A stretch of 64,000 nucleotides of DNA. Origin: Guyanagaster necrorhizus (taxonomy: Eukaryota > Basidiomycota > Agaricomycetes > Agaricales > Physalacriaceae). Every line of letters begins with the position of its first letter. The stretch's first letter is position 1. The notes beneath the pieces are model-generated. The model had not been told where the DNA came from. It did not search any database and worked only from the letters and a program-made list of their open reading frames with translations. Where the stretch lies: positions 175,703-239,702 of the forward strand of contig NW_025064915.1 of assembly GCF_019112545.1 (NCBI RefSeq), read 5' to 3'. Positions 59,701 through 64,000 of the stretch are shown here, piece by piece. The translations under genes were made by a program, and so were the position numbers.

Positions 59701-60700
59701 TCTTACGGCTATGTCACTACCGCTCATACCTTGGCATTTGCTCAGGATCTGAAGCTCGCGCACTACACCCATATTCCGCCCAGGATTACGTTCTGGGTGC
59801 AGATGGTAGCGACACTTGCGTCGACCTTTGTCTGTGTTGGGATTTTAAACTTCCAGATGACGCAGATCCCCGATGTCTGCTCGTCTACGCAGAAAGACAA
59901 GTTCACCTGCCCGGGCGCCAACACGTTTTTCACTGCGTCAGTTCTTTGGGGAACGCTTGGTCCCTCCAGGATGTTCGGGTCGGGGGCTATCTATAATCCC
60001 CTGATCTGGTGCTTCTTGATCGGCTTCGTCTTGCCCATTATCGTGTACTTTTTGACGCCCAGAATACCGATTTTCAAGTACTTCCATCTCCCGGTGTTCT
60101 TGGTCGGAACACTTATCTGGTATGTTGTGTTTTGACGTTGGGAATTGCTATCAGTGATGGCTTATGGTTACTTCTAGGGCACCTTACAACTTGTCGAATA
60201 CGTGGCCGGCTGTGCCTATTGCTTATGTCTTCAATATCTTCATCAAGAAACGGTTCCTCTCATGGTGGTCGAAATATAACTAGTGCGTTTACATACTTAC
60301 GTTATTATTAACACACTTCTGACATCTATTTTGCTCGTAGTATCTTGGCATCAGCCTTTACATGGTGAGTAACAAGTTGTGTATGAGGAGTGAATGCTTC
60401 CAACGTATTAAAACTTTGCGTTACAGTGCGATTGCCCTGTCTGCTGTTATCCAGTTCTTCGCCGTGCAGTATGTTGGCGCTGAGATTAATTGGGTGAGTG
60501 GTCCCGCTACGACCCCTTCTTCTTGGGCTCTTAATTTTTATGTAGGGGCCTAACACGATTCCTTATGGGGGCTGTGACTATAACGAATGTACATATTACA
60601 CCGTCGCAGATGGGGATCATTTCGGTCCGGTGAGTGACTCGTCCTCATGAACATCGTCACTCAAACTGACCACGACTTTCAGGGTGTCGGTGAATTCTAG
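56729..60700 (+). CDS. Oligopeptide transporter, OPT family
   Basis: Plasma-membrane proton-coupled transporter of small peptides or related compounds. Start MSANEKRKDYADVVEKDSEA (56729), stop TAG at 60698-60700. The gene is split by many short introns; joins checked include KAI to DVVGLDIQAL, VAQLL to AFPAGKFFEQVLP, SLNP to GPFNMKEHMVATIM, and NFIG to YGLAGITRRFLVYP. Family motifs: NPGPFNMKEH (NPG motif), WATNFGYQIL, YFNWMTWIAPENVLLGAVTG, GLGLNPIPTFDYN, TLNVLAEFFGGLWFPGNA, NFFKSYGYVTTAHTLAFAQD and WGTLGPSRMFGSGAIYNPL. It ends near DGDHFGPGVGEF. Multiple hydrophobic segments fit 12-16 TM helices. No lesion was seen. Confidence 0.93.
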
Positions 60701-60865
60701 GGTTATTTCTTAAGATTAATGCGTTGTTGTTGTTCTTGTATGTATGAGCCAGGCCGCCCAGCTTAGCTGCGGAGGTCTTGTAATTTCATGTATTAACCTT
60801 GATGTCTAATATGAATCATCCGCGGCGTTTTAACGAAGTAAATAAATACGCTATCTAAGTCTAAC

Positions 60866-61960
60866 TTAGTGGTAGAGTTTTGGGACGGGACCGGGGATGA
60901 AATCCACTGAAGCTCGCCAAAGGCCATCTTGGATGAACATTATGCAACCGAAGAATCGTCGATGACCACCCAGTACGTCCGACCTCACATATCCTTGATA
61001 TGGGTGCATACCCGCCGTGTCGTGTAGCCTGAAAAGCCGCGCTTCGTTAAGTCTCCTTCGATTGATAGGCTTCGAATGGATCGTAGCGATATCCGTCTGG
61101 CTGAGCGGCTGGCGAAGATAGTCGTGTATCTTTTCGAGGATCCTGTGGACCGTCGGCAGGTGGGGGTCGTCGATGATGATAGGGCCCCACCGGTCAGGCG
61201 CCATCCAGAAACGAAGGCATTCGTGTCTTGACGTGAAGTGGATCCGACGTACGGTGGGAGGTGCACATGCGGCTTCCGTGTAATTGGGGGAGTGTATGGT
61301 GCCGTTTCCTGGTAGGTAACGCGCCCTGGAGGGTGGATGGATGATGTCCCACTGCAAAGAGGGAGCGTGGATGAAGCCGGTGGTATCCGTGGGATTGGGG
61401 TGGCAGTACTGCTGTAGATGGGCGTGGAATGCGTAGATTCTATCGTCCGGAGGGCGGGCATTGAGGTTCGGCACTGGATGGGGATTCGGAGGAGGGGTGC
61501 TAAGCCTGTGATGTATGTGAGGGGGAGCGCCTTGCGGTAGTATAAATGGGTCTGGTCGTTCGAATCCGACATGTGGGATTGCGGCAGAAGACGCGGAAGG
61601 ATCGGGGATCACCGGCATTCCGCCGTCTGATGGCGGATCATAGGGTATGAACCCTGGCGGACCACGTCTTGGACAATCACGGTGGTGAGCAAGCCAGTGG
61701 TGATGAGTATCCCGACGATGCGATGCAGACGAAGACGAAGAAGAAGAAGAAGCGGAACCGTAGCCGCTGTCACTACAGCTGCTACTAGAGTCACTACTAT
61801 GACTTGACCGGGAGCTTGACCTGGACGATTGTGGTGATGAGGCATTGGATATAACGCTTGTATTGGGTGGTGGCATTCCATATATATAAGAACGGCTTCG
61901 TTCTCGTGGATGACCCATGGTCGTATGGCCAAAGTCAAAGCCTGCTCTATGTTGGACCAT
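60866..61960 (-). CDS. DUF6699 protein with Ser-rich N-terminus
   Basis: Single-exon frame of 364 aa. The N-terminal third is disordered (long Ser runs, SSRSSSRSSHSSDSSSS, then His/Arg and Pro-rich). The C-terminal ~170 residues resemble the DUF6699 domain widespread in Agaricomycetes: LQWDIIHPPSRARYLPGN, WGPIIIDDPHLPTVHRILEK, IHDYLRQPLS, and GYVRSDVLGGHRRFFGCIMF ending GLWRASVDFIPGP. Function of the domain is unknown. Translation may begin at the second Met (MGHPRERS). It converges with the OPT gene, 165 bp apart. Confidence 0.8.
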   Translation of the reverse strand: MVQHRAGFDFGHTTMGHPRERSRSYIYGMPPPNTSVISNASSPQSSRSSSRSSHSSDSSSSCSDSGYGSASSSSSSSSASHRRDTHHHWLAHHRDCPRRGPPGFIPYDPPSDGGMPVIPDPSASSAAIPHVGFERPDPFILPQGAPPHIHHRLSTPPPNPHPVPNLNARPPDDRIYAFHAHLQQYCHPNPTDTTGFIHAPSLQWDIIHPPSRARYLPGNGTIHSPNYTEAACAPPTVRRIHFTSRHECLRFWMAPDRWGPIIIDDPHLPTVHRILEKIHDYLRQPLSQTDIATIHSKPINRRRLNEARLFRLHDTAGMHPYQGYVRSDVLGGHRRFFGCIMFIQDGLWRASVDFIPGPVPKLYH

Positions 61961-62692
61961 CGGAAGTCAAGATTTCTGCGTCGACGACGGTATGCACGGT
62001 GCCACAGAGCAACAGACAGCAGATCCAAAGTATAAGACGTATGAGATGGGATGTACTCAATACTACCTGCGTTTGGTTTTTATCCCGTCAGCGCTGAGGA
62101 CGTACAATAACTCGACAATAAGTGCAGGTCAAAAAGTAAAACAAGGTCGGAGAACAAGAAACTGTATATGATCCGCTAAGCAACGCGGGACGAAGACCAC
62201 ACAGTCATAAAATAGAACAAAGAGAAATCTGGGATGCGCCGCGTCGAAGAAAAGCGATGGTGGCATCGCTGTTCTTGGGACCCACCTCTCCCCCGGACCG
62301 GGAAAGCCGGAGTTGGTATCGGGAGCACGTGAGCTGCGCCACGCTTCATTCTGATTTCAACTCATCATCTGTTTCTTTCAGTCTTAGCTCAGATAGATAT
62401 TATCTCTACGGTGCCCATGCCCAGTGTCTGATGAAGAGCCTGAAATAACAGAAAAAGACGAAGAGTGGTATGTGGCATCGTGATTTGATGATGGTAATAA
62501 ATTGATCGTCACTAAAGAGTTGCTATTGAGTCCTTGCTGTCTTGGCAGAGCTAGAGAGGTGGGTGGAACAGAGCTCGGCTTCTGTTCCTTTCCAAGTCCA
62601 AAGAAACGACAACATTATTTATCCAAGTTGGGTATATAATAAGTAAGACAAGACTAGCGTCTGACAATTGATTCTTTCAAAGTTCGTCTATC
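61961..62692. other. Intergenic region
   Basis: Upstream flank of the DUF6699 gene and downstream flank of the LysM gene; no coding region recognised. Confidence 0.5.
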
Positions 62693-63274
62693 TTACGTGT
62701 ACACATTTTTAGATGCGACGCACAGGACCTAGACATGGTTAGCTCTGTAAAAATGATCCCTTAATAATAAAACTCACCTCTCCTGGGTAGAGATTATCGC
62801 AGGTCGAATCCACGTTGGGATTATTGGCCAATATAACATCGTACGTGGTGTTCTCGGCGACAGCGATAGTTGCGCAGTGATCCCCCGAAGCCATCACGTA
62901 GGTCTCTGTACAATCTTTATCGACAATGCCTAGACAAAGGACCTTCGATAACGAAAACCTCAGTGCACATTCACAACGCTATGAGAAGCGAGGACAGCTA
63001 CCTGGCCCAAAACCAAGTTGGTGCACCTCTCGTCGATGTATGTGTTCACCTGAGCGAGCTGATAGCTACAACCAACAAACCATGGTCATCAGGGGGGGGT
63101 GAGAACGATGATGAATGGGAGAGACACCTACGTAGAAACTTTCTGAGCAGCAGAAATCGCATTGCAGGTGTCACCGAGCTGAACGGTGTAGTTGCGAGCA
63201 CAGTTGGCTACTTGGGCAGCACTGAAACGGAATCCCGTGGTGAATAGGAGAGCGAGACCGGTGAGGATGAACAT
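62693..63274 (-). CDS. Small secreted LysM protein (two LysM-like modules)
   Basis: Secreted protein expected to bind chitin or related glycans; LysM effectors of fungi mask chitin, and some LysM proteins act in cell-wall biology. Exons 63274-63132, 63065-63002, 62942-62778 and 62728-62693 join in phase to 135 aa. Signal peptide MFILTGLALLFTTGFRFSAA. First module YTVQLGDTCNAISAAQKVST...LAQVNTYIDERCTNLVLGQ; second module YVMASGDHCATIAVAENTTY...ILANNPNVDSTCDNLYPGE, ending VLCVASKNVYT. Cys residues are regularly spaced, as in secreted LysM proteins. The frame stays open upstream of 63274, but the signal peptide decides the start. Confidence 0.9.
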
Positions 63275-64000
63275 GTTGGTGACGGAGAGTTTGCTTAGGA
63301 GGGACTGGGGGAGAGAGCCTGGTGAGAGATAGCGACGCGTTTCTCCCTTTATACGCCCAAGGTCTGACTCGCTATTCGGTGGGATGGGACATTCAGTGGG
63401 ATGGTGTGGCCGTTTTACCGAATTTTCTTGTTTTTGGCGGGACACGCGCGTGCATCGTGCGGCGCCAAGGGTAATGACAAGAATTATAACGTTGTCTGGG
63501 TAGATGGGTCACGCCTTGCTCCAAGATGACTCGTGATAACGGACGTCCTGTTGCTAGCAATGAGCGGGGGATCACTGTCAAACGCGAACGCAGGTTCCAA
63601 GCTATCGACTGATGATCACTGTCAGCCGATGGCCCTGACACGCGTATATTGTGTCTATTTGGGGGGGGGCACTGCACTGGTCCCGCGTTTAATTTGGTGG
63701 GAAAGTTTTGTTTTTTTCGCATCCACACGAGTCAAGACAAAATCTTCAAGGAGCTGATTCCACAAAGTTTCCTGGTTTGTAAGTATAGCCGACGAGGCCC
63801 TACATGATTTCAGATCTCGCTTTTTCGTACTTGGGTGTACACGAGTACGGTGTCGAGTCATATGCTTCCATTGAAATATAGGGTACTGTTGAGCTACAGA
63901 GGAATTCTCCAGGAGTTTTTTTACCATCCGAGCGCTGGTGCCACACCACTCGTCGACGGGACCGAACTGCCTCGGTCAAGCAAAATGAGGAACAACAACG
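63275..64000. other. Right-end intergenic region
   Basis: Promoter region of the LysM gene and beyond; frames of 90-111 codons without motifs. A 9-base G run lies at 63661-63669. The start of a further gene cannot be seen. Confidence 0.5.

Noticed and set aside
61609..62028. 139-codon frame overlapping the DUF6699 gene
   Set aside because: Alternative-frame shadow of the Ser/His-rich region.
1..64000. tRNA, rRNA, CRISPR or bacterial-type operons
   Set aside because: No cloverleaf with a convincing T-loop, no rRNA-like stretch and no regularly spaced direct repeats were seen; the gene structure is eukaryotic. A tRNAscan-SE/Infernal run would settle small RNAs.

Overview
The window reads as nuclear DNA of a mushroom-forming basidiomycete (Agaricomycetes). 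Genes are compact and cut by many 46-66 nt GT-AG introns. Several families are typical of that group: a NACHT-TPR NLR-like protein, a DUF6699 protein, a heme-thiolate peroxidase and a small secreted LysM protein. CpG-targeted mutation, known from basidiomycetes, appears at the left end. All gene models are read by eye from splice signals and reading frames; names rest on remembered family motifs, not database searches.

1-8.3 kb: an AT-rich block in which I found no CG dinucleotide from base 1 to the assembly gap (4774-5729). It runs into an NLR-like gene on the minus strand (8289-4715) whose TPR array is broken by the gap. CpG returns to normal inside this gene's 5' exons.

8.3-13.8 kb: gene-poor, with decayed copies of two families: a diverged duplicated segment of unknown family (9.37-9.68 and 11.17-11.45 kb) and a frameshifted relic of a nucleotidyltransferase-like protein (12.9-13.4 kb).

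13.8-25.2 kb: a 1362-aa SH3 + Ras-association polarity-type protein; two collinear halves of a pectate lyase pseudogene (18.57-19.1 and 22.08-22.93 kb) lying either side of an intact class II fructose-bisphosphate aldolase and an unrecognised minus-strand gene; a 76-aa Costars/ABRACL protein; and a conserved protein with an acidic linker.

25-41 kb: a nodulin/Mch1-like MFS transporter, an intact PL1 pectate lyase, the ribosome-biogenesis factor Tsr2, an ABC exporter half-transporter and a large beta-propeller + inositol-polyphosphate 5-phosphatase.

41-64 kb: an ABC-ATPase pseudogene related to the 33-35 kb transporter, a heme-thiolate peroxidase without signal peptide, a GH92 alpha-mannosidase, methylthioadenosine phosphorylase, an OPT oligopeptide transporter with many introns, a DUF6699 protein and a secreted LysM protein. 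Between these lie 1.5-3.7 kb stretches with no supportable gene.

Functionally the window mixes housekeeping genes (aldolase, MTAP, TSR2, 5-phosphatase, SH3/RA protein) with accessory genes for plant or fungal polymer breakdown, uptake and defence (PL1, GH92, OPT, ABC, peroxidase, LysM, NLR). No operon or gene cluster logic is evident.
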